Shown in pieces: positions 18,251 through 28,145 of a stretch of 64,000 nt of DNA (position 1 is its first letter; every line of letters starts with the position of its first letter). Location of the stretch: NCBI GenBank assembly GCA_002493005.1, contig DKXL01000054.1:33298-97297 (forward strand). The letters run 5' to 3'. The position numbers were made by a program, and so were the translations under genes. The notes beneath the pieces are model-generated. The model was not told where the DNA came from, ran no database searches, and saw only the letters and a program-made list of their open reading frames with translations. The DNA comes from Ruminococcaceae bacterium UBA7127. GTDB taxonomy: Bacteria; Bacillota; Clostridia; Oscillospirales; Acutalibacteraceae.

Positions 18251-21200
18251 ATGCGTTTAAAATCATTGGAAGTACAGGGATTTAAGACTTTTCCCGATAA
18301 AACAAAATTATCCTTTGAGCAGGGAATTACCTCGGTTGTAGGTCCTAACGGTTCGGGAAAAAGTAATATCAGCGATGCCATTCGCTGGGTTTTAGGCGAG
18401 CAATCACCTAAAAGTCTGCGGTGTTCCAAAATGGAAGATGTTGTTTTTAACGGAACTGACAAAAGAAAACGCCAGGGATATGCCGAGGTTACATTAAACA
18501 TAGATAATTCTGACAGATTTCTTGATTTTAACGGCGATGAGATTGCAGTTACAAGGCGTTATTATCGCAGTGGGGAAAGTGAATACCTTATAAATAAAGC
18601 CGCTGTAAGGCTAAAGGATATCAACGAACTGTTTATGGATACAGGTCTTGGTCGTGACGGCTATTCTATGATCGGTCAAGGAAAAATTGACAGCATTGTA
18701 TCTTCAAAAAGTGAAGACAGAAGAGAAATTTTTGAAGAAGCTGCGGGAATCTCCCGTTACAGATACAGAAAAATCGATGCGGAACGCAAGCTTAAGAACA
18801 CAGAGGACAATCTGTTAAGACTTAGAGATATTGTTACTGAGCTTGAAGAACGTGTAGGACCGCTTGAAAAGCAGTCTGAAAAGGCGCAAAAGTTTTTAAA
18901 ATATTCAGAAGAAAAACGCGGACTTGAAATTGCTTTATGGCTTTTGACTCTTGACAAATCTCAAGACGAGCTAAAACTTCAGGATGAAAAAATATCAATA
19001 GCAAAATCTCAATATGATGATGCTGAATCAGCTTTAGAAAAAATCCAGCTTGAAAGCGAAGAAATTTACAAAAGAAACGGTGAATTTGCCTCTGTAATAG
19101 AGGAATATCGTTTGAATATTTCAGAACTTGAGTCAAAAATATCCCAGTTGCGAGCATCTGTTTCTGTTGCTAATAATGACATACTTCACAGCAATGATAA
19201 TATTGAGCGTATAGAAAATGAAATTACTCAATTTGACCAAAGCGCAGAAGAACTTGAAAAGCGTATTGCAAAAAAAGAAGAAGAAATTGCCGTTCTTGAT
19301 GCAACAATTATCGAAAAGCAAAAGCGATACGGCGAGCTTTCAGAAAAGCTAAATAACATTAACATAGAGTCAAGCAAAAGCGGTGATGTTTTGCAGGAGG
19401 TAACTGCTCAGCTTTCTGTTTTGACCTCCAAATCTGCTGATGCAAGAGTAATTGAAATGACCGCCGACAGCACAATAAGTGAACTTAATTCACGAATTTT
19501 GTCATTAAGCAATACAAATGACGAAAAACTCATACAGGCTGATGAATTGAGTCAAATTCTTACCGATTACTCTGATAACATCAAAAATATTGAAGAGGAA
19601 ATACAGTCACTTAAAAACTCTATTGAGGGATTGAACATCAAACTCTCATCAAAAGGCAGAAAAAAAGATGAACTCAAAGAAGAAAGCAATAAACTTATGC
19701 TTGATGTCAAAGAGCATTTAAGAAAAATTTCTTTTCTCGAGAATCTTGAGCGTAATCTTGAGGGCTTTTCAAAGAGCGTAAAACTTGTAGTTAATGCACA
19801 GAATAACGGCAAGCTGCGTGGTATTTGCGGACCTGTGTCCCGTGTGATTTCTGTTCCCAAAAAATACGGAGTTGCAATCGAAACTGCTCTTGGCGCGGCT
19901 ATGCAGAATATTGTTACTAATACCGATGAAGATGCAAAACGAGCAATAGGATACCTTAAATCTATTGACGGAGGTCGAGCTACGTTTTTACCTCTAAATA
20001 CAATCAAACCGCGTGAGTTAAAGGAGAATGGTATAGATGACTGCTATGGCTTTGTAGGCGGAGCGGCTGAACTTTGTTCGTGTGATGATAAGTACAAAGG
20101 AATATTAAACTCACTGCTTGGCAAAATTGTTGTAGCAGAGGACTTAAATGCCGCAACCTCCATTGCAAAAAAATATTCATACAGATTTAAGATTGTTACG
20201 CTTGACGGTCAAGTTGTAAATGCCGGCGGTTCGTTGACCGGTGGCTCGCTCAATAAAAATACCGGACTGCTTAGCAGAGCAAGTGAAATTGAAACATTAA
20301 AAAAGCAAACAAAGGATATTGAGCAAAAAGCAAAGTCGGCAGAGGAACTAAGCCTTACAATTTCTCGTGAATATGCTGCTGTTGAAGCTGAAATTATGGG
20401 TGTAAGGGCAGAGCTTTCAAACAAGCAACAACAGCTTGTACGTATGGATGCCGAAAAACGTGCCTGTGAAAATGAACTTGATAATTGTCATCAGCTTTTA
20501 AATTCGTCTGCTGCCGAAATTAATGATTGCAAGGCTCGTATAAATGCACTTTCTGCCGATAAGAAAAAGGCTGTTGAGGAGCTTACGGAATTAAATATTA
20601 AAATAGCGGCGGCTGAGGAACGTGTAAATTCCGTAACCGGCAACAGAACTGTTCTTACAGAAAAAAGAGAAGAGTTTTCGTCTTTGCTGCAAAATTTACG
20701 TCTTGAAATAGTATCTTCGCAAAAGGATATTGATTCACTAAATTCAGAGATTGTTTTTGCAAAATCAGCAGGCACTAACAACGAGGAACGCAAAGCTGAA
20801 TTAAAAGCCCAAATTGAACAAATCAGGTTGCAAATTGTCGAAAAAGAATCTGAAATCGAGCAGTTTGAGGATAGCATTAATGTGTTAATAAATGAACAGG
20901 CAAACATTAATCAAAAAATCAATAATGCAAATGTTCAGCGTGAAAGTCTTGAAAAGCGCAGTGTAGAAATACGCAGTATAGAACGTGACAAGTCAACAGA
21001 GCGTGAAACCTCAGGCAGAGAGCTTGCAAGACTTGAAGAAAGAAAAATAAATATTCAAAAGCAGTATGATGATATAATAGCTAAGCTTTGGGAAGAATAT
21101 GAACTTACAAAGCGTGAGGCAGAGAAAACAGCGATTGAAATTGATAATGCTCCACAGGCTCAGAAACGACTTAACGAACTCAAGCAAAAAATAAAATCAC

Positions 21201-21826
21201 TCGGCAGTGTTAATGTTGCGGCAATAGAAGAATACAAGGAAGTTTCTGAGCGTTATGAATTTATGTCAGCTCAGGTAACCGATGTTGAAAAATCAAAAAA
21301 AGAGATTGAGCGCCTGATAAATGACCTTACAAAACAGATGAAAGAAGTTTTTGTGGAGAGCTTTGACCGCATTAATAAAAACTTCACCTATACATTTAAG
21401 GAATTATTTGGCGGCGGTACAGCTTCACTTTCACTTTCTGACCCGGAGAATATACTCACAAGCGGTATTGATATCCTTGTTCATCCGCCTGGGAAAATTG
21501 TTGTTCACCTTGACGCTTTGTCGGGTGGTGAAAAGGCTCTTGTGGCTATCGCGCTTTACTTTGCAATAATGAAGGTGCGACCTGCTCCGTTCTGTGTAAT
21601 GGACGAAATTGAAGCTGCACTTGATGATGTAAATGTTTATCGATTTGCCGCTTATCTACGCAGAATGACAGACAAAACTCAGTTTATTTTAATTACTCAC
21701 CGCCGCGGTACAATGGAAGAAGCAGATGTTCTCTACGGCGTTACTATGCAGGATGAGGGTATTTCAAAGCTTCTTGAGCTAAGGTCAACGGAGATTGCAG
21801 ATAAGCTCGGAATTAATACAAAATAA
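18251..21826 (+). CDS. smc: Chromosome segregation protein SMC
   Basis: 1191 residues, full length. The N-terminal ATPase half has Walker A GPNGSGKS (31-38) and GLGRDGYSMIGQGKID. Two long coiled coils (about 170-500 and 680-1015) flank a hinge at about 510-660 with the glycine-rich GGSLTGGS. The C-terminal half has the ABC signature LSGGEK (1090-1095) and Walker B CVMDEIEAALDD. SMC with ScpA and ScpB compacts and aligns chromosome arms after replication. AGGAG lies before the ATG. smc-ftsY order is conserved in Firmicutes. Confidence 0.98.
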   Translation: MRLKSLEVQGFKTFPDKTKLSFEQGITSVVGPNGSGKSNISDAIRWVLGEQSPKSLRCSKMEDVVFNGTDKRKRQGYAEVTLNIDNSDRFLDFNGDEIAVTRRYYRSGESEYLINKAAVRLKDINELFMDTGLGRDGYSMIGQGKIDSIVSSKSEDRREIFEEAAGISRYRYRKIDAERKLKNTEDNLLRLRDIVTELEERVGPLEKQSEKAQKFLKYSEEKRGLEIALWLLTLDKSQDELKLQDEKISIAKSQYDDAESALEKIQLESEEIYKRNGEFASVIEEYRLNISELESKISQLRASVSVANNDILHSNDNIERIENEITQFDQSAEELEKRIAKKEEEIAVLDATIIEKQKRYGELSEKLNNINIESSKSGDVLQEVTAQLSVLTSKSADARVIEMTADSTISELNSRILSLSNTNDEKLIQADELSQILTDYSDNIKNIEEEIQSLKNSIEGLNIKLSSKGRKKDELKEESNKLMLDVKEHLRKISFLENLERNLEGFSKSVKLVVNAQNNGKLRGICGPVSRVISVPKKYGVAIETALGAAMQNIVTNTDEDAKRAIGYLKSIDGGRATFLPLNTIKPRELKENGIDDCYGFVGGAAELCSCDDKYKGILNSLLGKIVVAEDLNAATSIAKKYSYRFKIVTLDGQVVNAGGSLTGGSLNKNTGLLSRASEIETLKKQTKDIEQKAKSAEELSLTISREYAAVEAEIMGVRAELSNKQQQLVRMDAEKRACENELDNCHQLLNSSAAEINDCKARINALSADKKKAVEELTELNIKIAAAEERVNSVTGNRTVLTEKREEFSSLLQNLRLEIVSSQKDIDSLNSEIVFAKSAGTNNEERKAELKAQIEQIRLQIVEKESEIEQFEDSINVLINEQANINQKINNANVQRESLEKRSVEIRSIERDKSTERETSGRELARLEERKINIQKQYDDIIAKLWEEYELTKREAEKTAIEIDNAPQAQKRLNELKQKIKSLGSVNVAAIEEYKEVSERYEFMSAQVTDVEKSKKEIERLINDLTKQMKEVFVESFDRINKNFTYTFKELFGGGTASLSLSDPENILTSGIDILVHPPGKIVVHLDALSGGEKALVAIALYFAIMKVRPAPFCVMDEIEAALDDVNVYRFAAYLRRMTDKTQFILITHRRGTMEEADVLYGVTMQDEGISKLLELRSTEIADKLGINTK

Positions 21827-21843
21827 TAAAGGATAGTGATTAT

Positions 21844-22758
21844 ATGGGACTTTTCAGCAAAATAAAAGAAGGTCTTAAAAAGACCAGAAATGCGGTAGTT
21901 GGGCAAATCGACTCAATGCTCAAGTCTTTTACAAAAATAGATGAAGAGCTTTTTGAAGAGCTTGAAGAATTACTTGTAATGGGTGATGTTGGAGTACCAA
22001 CAGCAGAAAAAATTTGTGATGAATTGAGAGCACGTGTAAAAAAAGACGGCATCAAAGATCCGTCTGTAATTACAGATTTGCTCAGAGAAATTGTTGCTGA
22101 TATGCTTAGAGGCGGAGAGAAACTTGACCTTTCAACTTCTCCGTCTATAATCCTTGTAATCGGAGTTAACGGCGTAGGTAAGACAACAACTATCGGTAAG
22201 CTTGCCAATAGTCTTAGCAAACAGGGTAAAAAGGTTTTACTTGCCGCTGCCGATACATTCAGAGCGGCTGCTATCGATCAGCTTGATATTTGGGCGCAAA
22301 GAAGTAATTGTGAGATAATAAAACAAAAAGAAGGCAGTGACCCTGCGGCTGTAATATTTGATGCTATTTCAGCCGCTAAGGCGAGAAATGCTGATGTAAT
22401 TATATGCGATACTGCCGGACGTTTACACAACAAAAAGCATCTTATGGATGAGCTTGCTAAAATCAACAGAGTAATTGACCGTGAGCTTCCTGATGCTTCA
22501 AAAGAAAAACTTCTCGTGCTTGATGCTACCACAGGTCAAAATGCTGTAAATCAAGCTGAACAATTCAGACAGGCAACAGGTATTACAGGAATTGTTCTCA
22601 CAAAGCTTGACGGTACAGCTAAGGGCGGTGTTGTCCTTGCAATCAAGGATGGTTTACAGATTCCTGTCAAATATATTGGTGTTGGTGAGCAAATTGATGA
22701 TTTACAGCCATTTGACGCCGATGATTTTGCTAAGGCTCTGTTTACTGTAAACGAGTGA
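21844..22758 (+). CDS. ftsY: Signal recognition particle receptor FtsY
   Basis: 304 residues, the short form without a long acidic N domain. The N helical bundle (about 1-95) precedes the GTPase with GVNGVGKTTTIGKLA, DTFRAAAIDQL, DTAGRLHNKKHLM and TKLDGTAKGG. FtsY docks ribosome-SRP complexes at the membrane and hands them to SecYEG. It lies 17 nt after smc, with AAAGGA as its ribosome site, and starts a run of short, tightly packed genes that continues to leuS. Confidence 0.98.
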   Translation: MGLFSKIKEGLKKTRNAVVGQIDSMLKSFTKIDEELFEELEELLVMGDVGVPTAEKICDELRARVKKDGIKDPSVITDLLREIVADMLRGGEKLDLSTSPSIILVIGVNGVGKTTTIGKLANSLSKQGKKVLLAAADTFRAAAIDQLDIWAQRSNCEIIKQKEGSDPAAVIFDAISAAKARNADVIICDTAGRLHNKKHLMDELAKINRVIDRELPDASKEKLLVLDATTGQNAVNQAEQFRQATGITGIVLTKLDGTAKGGVVLAIKDGLQIPVKYIGVGEQIDDLQPFDADDFAKALFTVNE

Positions 22759-22766
22759 GGTAATAT

Positions 22767-23363
22767 ATGAAATTTATAATTGCGAGCAATAATTCTAAAA
22801 AACTTGAAGAACTTAAAAGAATTCTTAATCCACTCGGAATTAATGCAGTGACAGCAAAGCAAGAGGGCATAACTCTTGATGAAGTTGAAGAAACCGGAAC
22901 AACATTTGCTGAAAATGCGTTTCTTAAGGCTCAGGCTGCATTTAAGAAGACAGGACTTCCGTCTGTTGCTGACGATTCAGGTTTATCTGTTGATGCATTA
23001 GACGGCAGACCGGGTGTATATACTGCCCGATACGGTGGAGAGAATGCAACAGACGAAGACAGATACTTAAAACTTCTTGATGAACTCAAAGGAGTTCCGG
23101 CTGAAAAACGCACTGCGCACTTTACTTCTGCCATCTGCTGTATTTTAGCCGATGGGACAGTAATCAAAGCTGAGGGTATATGTGAGGGTAAAATTGCTTT
23201 TGAACCCTGTGGAAGTGAGGGCTTTGGTTATGACCCTGTGTTTATGTATGGCGATAAAAGCTATGCTCAACTCAGTGCAGCGGAAAAAGACTTGGTGAGC
23301 CACAGGGGAAAGGCTCTCAGAAAGCTCAAAGCTGAGCTTGAAGAATATTTCAAAAATAATTAA
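22767..23363 (+). CDS. rdgB: XTP/dITP pyrophosphatase (RdgB/HAM1 family)
   Basis: 198 residues. Motifs are the N-terminal ASNNSKKLEEL, ETGTTFAENAFLKA, VADDSGLSVDAL with GRPGVYTARYGG, and GSEGFGYDPVF with SHRGKAL near the end, which together form the active site. The enzyme hydrolyses non-canonical purine triphosphates (XTP, dITP, ITP) and keeps them out of DNA and RNA. It begins 8 nt after ftsY and is probably co-translated. Confidence 0.96.
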   Translation: MKFIIASNNSKKLEELKRILNPLGINAVTAKQEGITLDEVEETGTTFAENAFLKAQAAFKKTGLPSVADDSGLSVDALDGRPGVYTARYGGENATDEDRYLKLLDELKGVPAEKRTAHFTSAICCILADGTVIKAEGICEGKIAFEPCGSEGFGYDPVFMYGDKSYAQLSAAEKDLVSHRGKALRKLKAELEEYFKNN

Positions 23364-23388
23364 GTAGTGATTTGAAAGGAAAAACTAT

Positions 23389-23694
23389 ATGTTAAACAGC
23401 AAACAGCGCGCTTATTTGCGTGGACTTGCAAACCAAATAGAGACAATTTTAATCGTTGGCAAGGGTGAAATAAATGAAAATATTATCACTCAAGCTGACA
23501 ATGCTTTAACTGCCCGTGAGCTTATAAAATGCAGAGTGCTTGAAAACAGCTCGTATACTGCAAGAGAGGCTTGTGATATTATTGCCGAAAAATGCAGAGC
23601 AGACGGTGTTCAGGTTATAGGTTCTAAATTTGTTTTGTACAGACGTAATGAGGACAAGCCGGTAATCGAATTGCCAAAGGTTAAGAAGAAATAA
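23389..23694 (+). CDS. yhbY: YhbY-type CRM-domain RNA-binding protein
   Basis: 101 residues forming a single CRM domain: MLNSKQRAYLRGLANQI, then VGKGEINENIITQADNALTARELIK and the GTG-like VIGSKFVLYRRN ending. Relatives associate with pre-50S ribosomal particles. The gene is next to nadD and rsfS as in Bacillus (yqeH-aroE-yqeI-nadD-yqeK-rsfS), and its stop overlaps the nadD ATG by one base. Confidence 0.93.
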   Translation: MLNSKQRAYLRGLANQIETILIVGKGEINENIITQADNALTARELIKCRVLENSSYTAREACDIIAEKCRADGVQVIGSKFVLYRRNEDKPVIELPKVKKK

Positions 23695-24296
23695 TGAGAA
23701 TAGGAATCTTTGGGGGTACTTTTAATCCCATTCACAAAGGACATATATTGCTGACTGAGTATTGCAAAAGCAGTGTAAATCTCGATAAAATCATATTAAT
23801 TCCCACATATACGCCGCCTCATAAGGTGAGTAAGGAACTTGCAGACGAAAAACACAGACTTAATATGTGCTGTCTTGCGTGTAAGTTTCTTGATGATTAT
23901 GCTGTTTCCGATATTGAAATTCAGCGTAAAGGAAAAAGCTATACTTGCGATACACTAACTTCTTTAAGAGAATTATACCCACAAGATGAGTTGTTTCTTA
24001 TTATGGGCGCAGATATGTTTTTGACTCTTGATAAATGGAGAAGCCCTGAAATCATTTTTGATAAGGCGAAGATTATCACAATTCCGCGTGATAAATCGGA
24101 TTATAATGACCTTTGTGAATTTTACAGAAAAACACTTAAGCCGATGAAAGCTGAAGCCGTAATTTTAAAAAATCCTGTTTTGAGTGTTTCATCAACATAT
24201 ATCAGAGAAAACATAGATGAATTTGAGCAAATAGAATCGTTGATTGACAAGAATGTTTATGATTACATTGTAAAGAATAATTTGTATCGGAAGTGA
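23694..24296 (+). CDS. nadD: Nicotinate-nucleotide adenylyltransferase
   Basis: 200 residues. The N terminus GIFGGTFNPIHKGH contains the HxGH nucleotidyltransferase motif, and the C-terminal VSSTYIRENI is the SSTxIR phosphate-binding motif. NadD adenylates nicotinate mononucleotide in NAD synthesis. The ATG overlaps the yhbY stop (TAATG), and yqeK follows after 4 nt. Confidence 0.96.
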   Translation: MRIGIFGGTFNPIHKGHILLTEYCKSSVNLDKIILIPTYTPPHKVSKELADEKHRLNMCCLACKFLDDYAVSDIEIQRKGKSYTCDTLTSLRELYPQDELFLIMGADMFLTLDKWRSPEIIFDKAKIITIPRDKSDYNDLCEFYRKTLKPMKAEAVILKNPVLSVSSTYIRENIDEFEQIESLIDKNVYDYIVKNNLYRK

Positions 24297-24300
24297 GTTT

Positions 24301-24888
24301 TTGAACCTTAATGATTACAAAAAGATTATTAAAGAAAAAATGGGTGATTTCAGATATGAGCATAGCGTAAATGTATCAAAGGAGGCAAAAAAGCTTGCGA
24401 GGCTATATGGTGCAAATGAAGAAAAAGCGCAGCTTGCCGGTATTTTACATGACATTACGAAAGAAATGCCTAAAGATGAACAGTTGCAAATTATTGTTGA
24501 CAGTGGTATAATTTTAGACAATGTTCAAAAAAATGCTCCAAAGCTTTGGCATGGCATAAGCGGCAGTATTTATGTTCAGCAAAATTTGTGCATTGATGAC
24601 GAGGATATTTTAAATGCAATCAGGTATCATACGACCGGCAGGGCAAATATGAGCTTGCTTGAAAAGATTATTTTTATTGCTGATTTTACCTCGGAAGAAC
24701 GTACATATAGCGGTGTTGCCACAATGCGAAAGAAATCAAGGAAAAGTCTTGACGAAGCAATGTTATATGCTTATAAATTCACATTTAAGGATTTATCAAA
24801 GCGGGAAATTGCTATACATCCTGATGAAGTGGCTTGCTATAATGATATAGTTTTACAAAAATTAAACTTGAAAGGAAAAATTAAATGA
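24301..24888 (+). CDS. yqeK: HD-domain diadenosine tetraphosphatase YqeK
   Basis: 195 residues from a TTG at 24301, preceded by GGAAGTGAG at proper distance. The HD metal-binding signature is seen as FRYEHSVNVSKEAKKLA, AGILHDITKE and, later, IRYHTTGRANMS and FIADFTSEER. The family cleaves Ap4A symmetrically. The gene keeps its usual nadD-yqeK-rsfS order and overlaps rsfS by 4 nt (ATGA). Confidence 0.94.
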   Translation: MNLNDYKKIIKEKMGDFRYEHSVNVSKEAKKLARLYGANEEKAQLAGILHDITKEMPKDEQLQIIVDSGIILDNVQKNAPKLWHGISGSIYVQQNLCIDDEDILNAIRYHTTGRANMSLLEKIIFIADFTSEERTYSGVATMRKKSRKSLDEAMLYAYKFTFKDLSKREIAIHPDEVACYNDIVLQKLNLKGKIK

Positions 24889-25238
24889 CTTCTTACGAAC
24901 AAGCCTTACTTACCGCAAAGGCATTGGACTCCAAAAAGGGAATTGATATACAAGTAATTGAAATAGGTGATATTTCTGTGCTTGCTGATTATATGGTAAT
25001 TGCAACCGGTACAAGCTCAACTCACGTTAAGGCGCTGGCTGACGAGGTTGAATATCAGCTTGATAATGCCGGAATATCAGTAAGCCATATTGAGGGATAC
25101 AGGTCTAATTCTTGGATTTTGCTTGATTATGTTGATGTAATTGTCAATGTATTTTCTGATGAAGCAAGAGAATTTTATGATCTTGAGCGTTTGTGGCAGG
25201 ACGGCAAACCAATTAATTTAACAAATGTAATTGATTAG
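24885..25238 (+). CDS. rsfS: Ribosomal silencing factor RsfS
   Basis: 117 residues of the DUF143/Iojap family: an N-terminal helix, DIQVIEIGDISVLADYMVIATGTSSTH-type core (conserved ADYMVIATG and THVKAL), the EGYRSNSWILLDY segment and the DVIVNVFSDEAREFYDLERLW end. RsfS binds L14 on the 50S subunit and blocks subunit joining when nutrients are low. Coupled to yqeK by ATGA overlap; leuS follows after 23 nt. Confidence 0.96.
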   Translation: MTSYEQALLTAKALDSKKGIDIQVIEIGDISVLADYMVIATGTSSTHVKALADEVEYQLDNAGISVSHIEGYRSNSWILLDYVDVIVNVFSDEAREFYDLERLWQDGKPINLTNVID

Positions 25239-25261
25239 TTTTACTTTAGGGAGGACTTAAT

Positions 25262-27673
25262 TTGAAATACAATCATCAATCAGTAGAACAAAAATGGCAA
25301 AAGATTTGGGAGGATAAGGGCGTATTTCACGCAAGTGATGACACTACTAAGGAAAAATTCTACGCACTTATCGAGTTTCCTTATCCGTCGGGACAGGGAC
25401 TGCACGTAGGCCATCCTCGTCCGTATACAGCTCTTGATACTGTTGCAAGAAAGCGCAGACTTCAGGGCTATAATGTACTTTATCCGATTGGCTGGGATGC
25501 TTTTGGTTTGCCGACCGAAAACTATGCCATTAAAAACCACATTCACCCTGAAATCGTTACAAAAAATAATATAGCTCGTTTTAAAAAGCAAATTCAGTCA
25601 CTTGGTATTTCTTTTGACTGGAGCAGAGAAATCAATACAACTGACCCTGATTATTACAAATGGACACAATGGATATTTATTCAGTTGTTCAAAAAAGGAC
25701 TTGCTTATAAAAAAGAGATGAATGTTAACTGGTGCACATCTTGTAAATGTGTTCTTGCAAACGAAGAAGTTGTAAACGGTGTTTGTGAGCGCTGCGGCAG
25801 CGAGGTAGTGCATAAAGTTAAGTCTCAGTGGATGCTTAAAATCACCGAATATGCAGACAGACTTATCAATGACCTTGACCTCGTTGATTATCCCGACCGT
25901 GTAAAGGCTCAGCAGAAAAACTGGATTGGCAGAAGCACCGGTGCAGAGGTTGACTTTACGACTACAACCGGCGATACGCTCACAATATATACAACCCGTC
26001 CTGACACATTATACGGCGCTACATATATGGTAATTTCTCCTGAGCATCCGCTTATCGAGAAATGGGCGGACAAGCTTACTAATATGGATGAAATCAGAGA
26101 GTACCAAGCAGCTGCTGCACGTAAGTCTGATTTTGAACGAACAGAGGTAGCCAAGGATAAAACAGGCGTTAAACTTGACGGTGTTAAGGCTGTTAATCCT
26201 GTGAATAACAAGGAAATTCCGATTTTTATTTCCGATTACGTTCTTGTTTCATACGGTACAGGCGCAATTATGGCTGTACCTGCGCATGATACCCGTGACT
26301 GGGAGTTTGCAAAGAAATTTGATCTTCCTATCATAGAAGTTGTAAAGGGCGGCAATGTTCAAGAGGAAGCATTTACAGACTGTGCAACAGGCATTATGGT
26401 AAATTCAGGTATGCTTGACGGACTTTCTGTTGATGAAGCCAAGAAAAAGATTGTTGATTGGCTTACCAGTGAGGGTAAAGGTCACTCCAAGGTTAATTAT
26501 AAGCTTCGTGACTGGGTATTTTCGCGTCAGCGTTATTGGGGTGAGCCTATTCCGATAGTCCATTGTGAAAAGTGTGGCTATGTTCCGATTGATGAAAGCG
26601 AGCTTCCGCTCACACTCCCAATGGTTGAATCATATGAGCCGACAGATAACGGCGAGTCGCCGCTTGCCAAAATGACAGATTGGATTGAAACCACGTGTCC
26701 CTGTTGCGGTGGAAAGGCTCATCGTGAAACCGATACAATGCCGCAGTGGGCAGGGTCATCATGGTACTATTTAAGATATATGGATCCGCACAACAGCGAG
26801 GCACTTGCATCAAAACAGGCTCTTGATTACTGGGCACCTGTTGATTGGTATAACGGCGGTATGGAGCATACAACTCTTCATTTGCTCTACAGTCGTTTTT
26901 GGCATAAATTCTTGTACGATATCGGCGTTGTTCCTACTCCTGAGCCATATGCAAAGCGCACATCTCACGGTATGATTTTGGGCGAAAACGGCGAAAAGAT
27001 GAGCAAATCGCGTGGTAATGTTGTAAATCCGGATGAAATCGTTGAAGAATACGGCGCTGACACAATGCGCCTTTACGAGATGTTTATCGGCGACTTTGAA
27101 AAGGCTGCGCCTTGGAGTCAGGCAAGCATTAGAGGTTGTCGCAGATTTGTAGAGCGTTATTGGAATTTACAGACTGTTTTAATTGACGGTGACACAATTC
27201 GCCCTGAGCTTGAGGGTGCATTCCACAAGGCTATCAAAAAAGTTGGCGATGATATTGAGAACATTAAGTTTAACACAGCAATTGCAACTTTGATGGCATT
27301 GATTAATGATATTTCTAATGTGAAATCAATTAACAAAGAGGAACTTAGAATATTCTCAATTCTCCTCAATCCTTTTGCTCCTCACGTTACTGAGGAAGTA
27401 TATGAGGTATGCGGTCTTGGCACAGGCATTATTGCACAGGCTCAGTGGCCTGAATATGACGAAGCTAAATGCGTTGACGATAGTGTAGAGATTGTAGTTC
27501 AGGTTAACGGCAAGATAAAAGCAAAGCTCAATATTCCTGTCGATGCTGAGAAAGATGCAGTTCTTGAGCTTGCAAAGGCGGACGAGAATGTTAAAAAAGC
27601 AATTGGCGGAATGACAGTTGTCAAGGAAATTGTAGTACCTAAAAAGCTTGTTAATCTTGTTGTTAAGCCATAA
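25262..27673 (+). CDS. leuS: Leucyl-tRNA synthetase
   Basis: 803 residues, standard bacterial length, from a TTG at 25262 following GGGAGG. The HIGH motif is in [11 protein letters not shown]; a zinc-binding insertion has [26 protein letters not shown] cysteine pairs; the CP1 editing domain has [13 protein letters not shown] and [14 protein letters not shown] is [10 protein letters not shown]. It charges tRNA-Leu in the cytoplasm. No T-box leader fits into the 23-nt gap, so it probably depends on upstream transcription. Confidence 0.98.
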   Translation: MKYNHQSVEQKWQKIWEDKGVFHASDDTTKEKFYALIEFPYPSGQGLHVGHPRPYTALDTVARKRRLQGYNVLYPIGWDAFGLPTENYAIKNHIHPEIVTKNNIARFKKQIQSLGISFDWSREINTTDPDYYKWTQWIFIQLFKKGLAYKKEMNVNWCTSCKCVLANEEVVNGVCERCGSEVVHKVKSQWMLKITEYADRLINDLDLVDYPDRVKAQQKNWIGRSTGAEVDFTTTTGDTLTIYTTRPDTLYGATYMVISPEHPLIEKWADKLTNMDEIREYQAAAARKSDFERTEVAKDKTGVKLDGVKAVNPVNNKEIPIFISDYVLVSYGTGAIMAVPAHDTRDWEFAKKFDLPIIEVVKGGNVQEEAFTDCATGIMVNSGMLDGLSVDEAKKKIVDWLTSEGKGHSKVNYKLRDWVFSRQRYWGEPIPIVHCEKCGYVPIDESELPLTLPMVESYEPTDNGESPLAKMTDWIETTCPCCGGKAHRETDTMPQWAGSSWYYLRYMDPHNSEALASKQALDYWAPVDWYNGGMEHTTLHLLYSRFWHKFLYDIGVVPTPEPYAKRTSHGMILGENGEKMSKSRGNVVNPDEIVEEYGADTMRLYEMFIGDFEKAAPWSQASIRGCRRFVERYWNLQTVLIDGDTIRPELEGAFHKAIKKVGDDIENIKFNTAIATLMALINDISNVKSINKEELRIFSILLNPFAPHVTEEVYEVCGLGTGIIAQAQWPEYDEAKCVDDSVEIVVQVNGKIKAKLNIPVDAEKDAVLELAKADENVKKAIGGMTVVKEIVVPKKLVNLVVKP

Positions 27674-27716
27674 TAATAAAATTTAATTTAAATTTTCCTA
27701 AAATTCTACATTCCTA

Positions 27717-27745
27717 TTGACATTATTCGTAACATATTGTATAAT
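27717..27745 (+). promoter_or_regulatory. Sigma-A promoter of rpsU
   Basis: TTGACA (27717-27722) and TATAAT (27740-27745) with 17 nt between them is a full consensus promoter just after leuS. Transcription would start near 27752. Confidence 0.88.
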
Positions 27746-27769
27746 CATTTTTGCAATATATGCAAATTA

Positions 27770-27797
27770 CCCATGCCAAATGGCAGATGGGAGGGAA
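27770..27797 (+). promoter_or_regulatory. Hairpin abutting the rpsU ribosome-binding site
   Basis: CCCAT-GCC-AAAT-GGC-AG-ATGGG (27770-27791) folds into a stem of 5+3 bp with a 2-nt bulge, ending where the GGGAGGGAAG Shine-Dalgarno begins. The short leader is almost entirely this structure, so translational control of rpsU is plausible but not shown. Confidence 0.5.
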
Positions 27798-27802
27798 GAT
27801 AG

Positions 27803-27979
27803 ATGGCAGAGATTAGACTTAAGGAAAATGAATCTCTTGAAAGTGCTTTAAGAAGATTCAAAAAGCAGTGTGCCAGAGCTGGCGTTATTGCTGAGGTTCG
27901 CAAGAGAGAGGCTTACGAAAAGCCTTCCGTAAAGCGCAAGAAGAAATCCGAAGCAGCTCGCAAACGCAAATACAGGTAA
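27803..27979 (+). CDS. rpsU: 30S ribosomal protein S21
   Basis: 58 residues starting [20 protein letters not shown] and ending in the basic [13 protein letters not shown], the family pattern. S21 sits at the 30S platform near the anti-Shine-Dalgarno sequence of 16S rRNA. It is a single-gene transcription unit here, with its own promoter, a leader hairpin, and an intrinsic terminator. It is not followed by yqeY or dnaG as in some other bacteria. Confidence 0.96.
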   Translation: MAEIRLKENESLESALRRFKKQCARAGVIAEVRKREAYEKPSVKRKKKSEAARKRKYR

Positions 27980-27987
27980 TTAAAACA

Positions 27988-28022
27988 AGCGGACAGAGCA
28001 TTCTGTCTGCTTTTGTTTTTTT
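27988..28022 (+). terminator. Intrinsic terminator of rpsU
   Basis: A 10-bp stem AGCGGACAGA (27988-27997) / TCTGTCTGCT (28002-28011), one G-U pair and loop GCAT, is followed by TTTGTTTTTTTT. Confidence 0.9.
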
Positions 28023-28114
28023 ACTTTATAGAAAACTGCTCGAAATCGGTCGGGCAAAAAAATGTGATAATATTAAGCTGTCTACTCAAATTGTGAGCGG
28101 CGTCACGCCGCTTT
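28021..28114 (+). repeat. Structured intergenic repeat, copy A (upstream of aroQ)
   Basis: Starts in the T-tract of the rpsU terminator with ACTTTATAG, then hairpin 1 GCTCGA-AATCGG-TCGGGC (28038-28055), the conserved AAGCTGTCTACT (28075-28086), and hairpin 2 GCGGCG-TCA-CGCCGC (28097-28111) followed by TTTGTTGATTTATTTT. Copies B (48877-49001) and C (47970-48063) have the same order of parts. Hairpin 2 with its T-rich tail resembles a terminator, so the element could be an attenuator, a small RNA, or a mobile intergenic repeat. Confidence 0.75.
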
Positions 28115-28145
28115 GTTGATTTATTTTAATTAAAAGGTGAATACT

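Noticed and set aside
25239..25261. T-box riboswitch before leuS
   Set aside because: The gap is only 23 nt. The gap before ileS (43117-43186) is also too short for a T-box.
27674..27716. Terminator after leuS
   Set aside because: Only an AT-only palindrome is present; no GC-containing stem with a T-tract was found.
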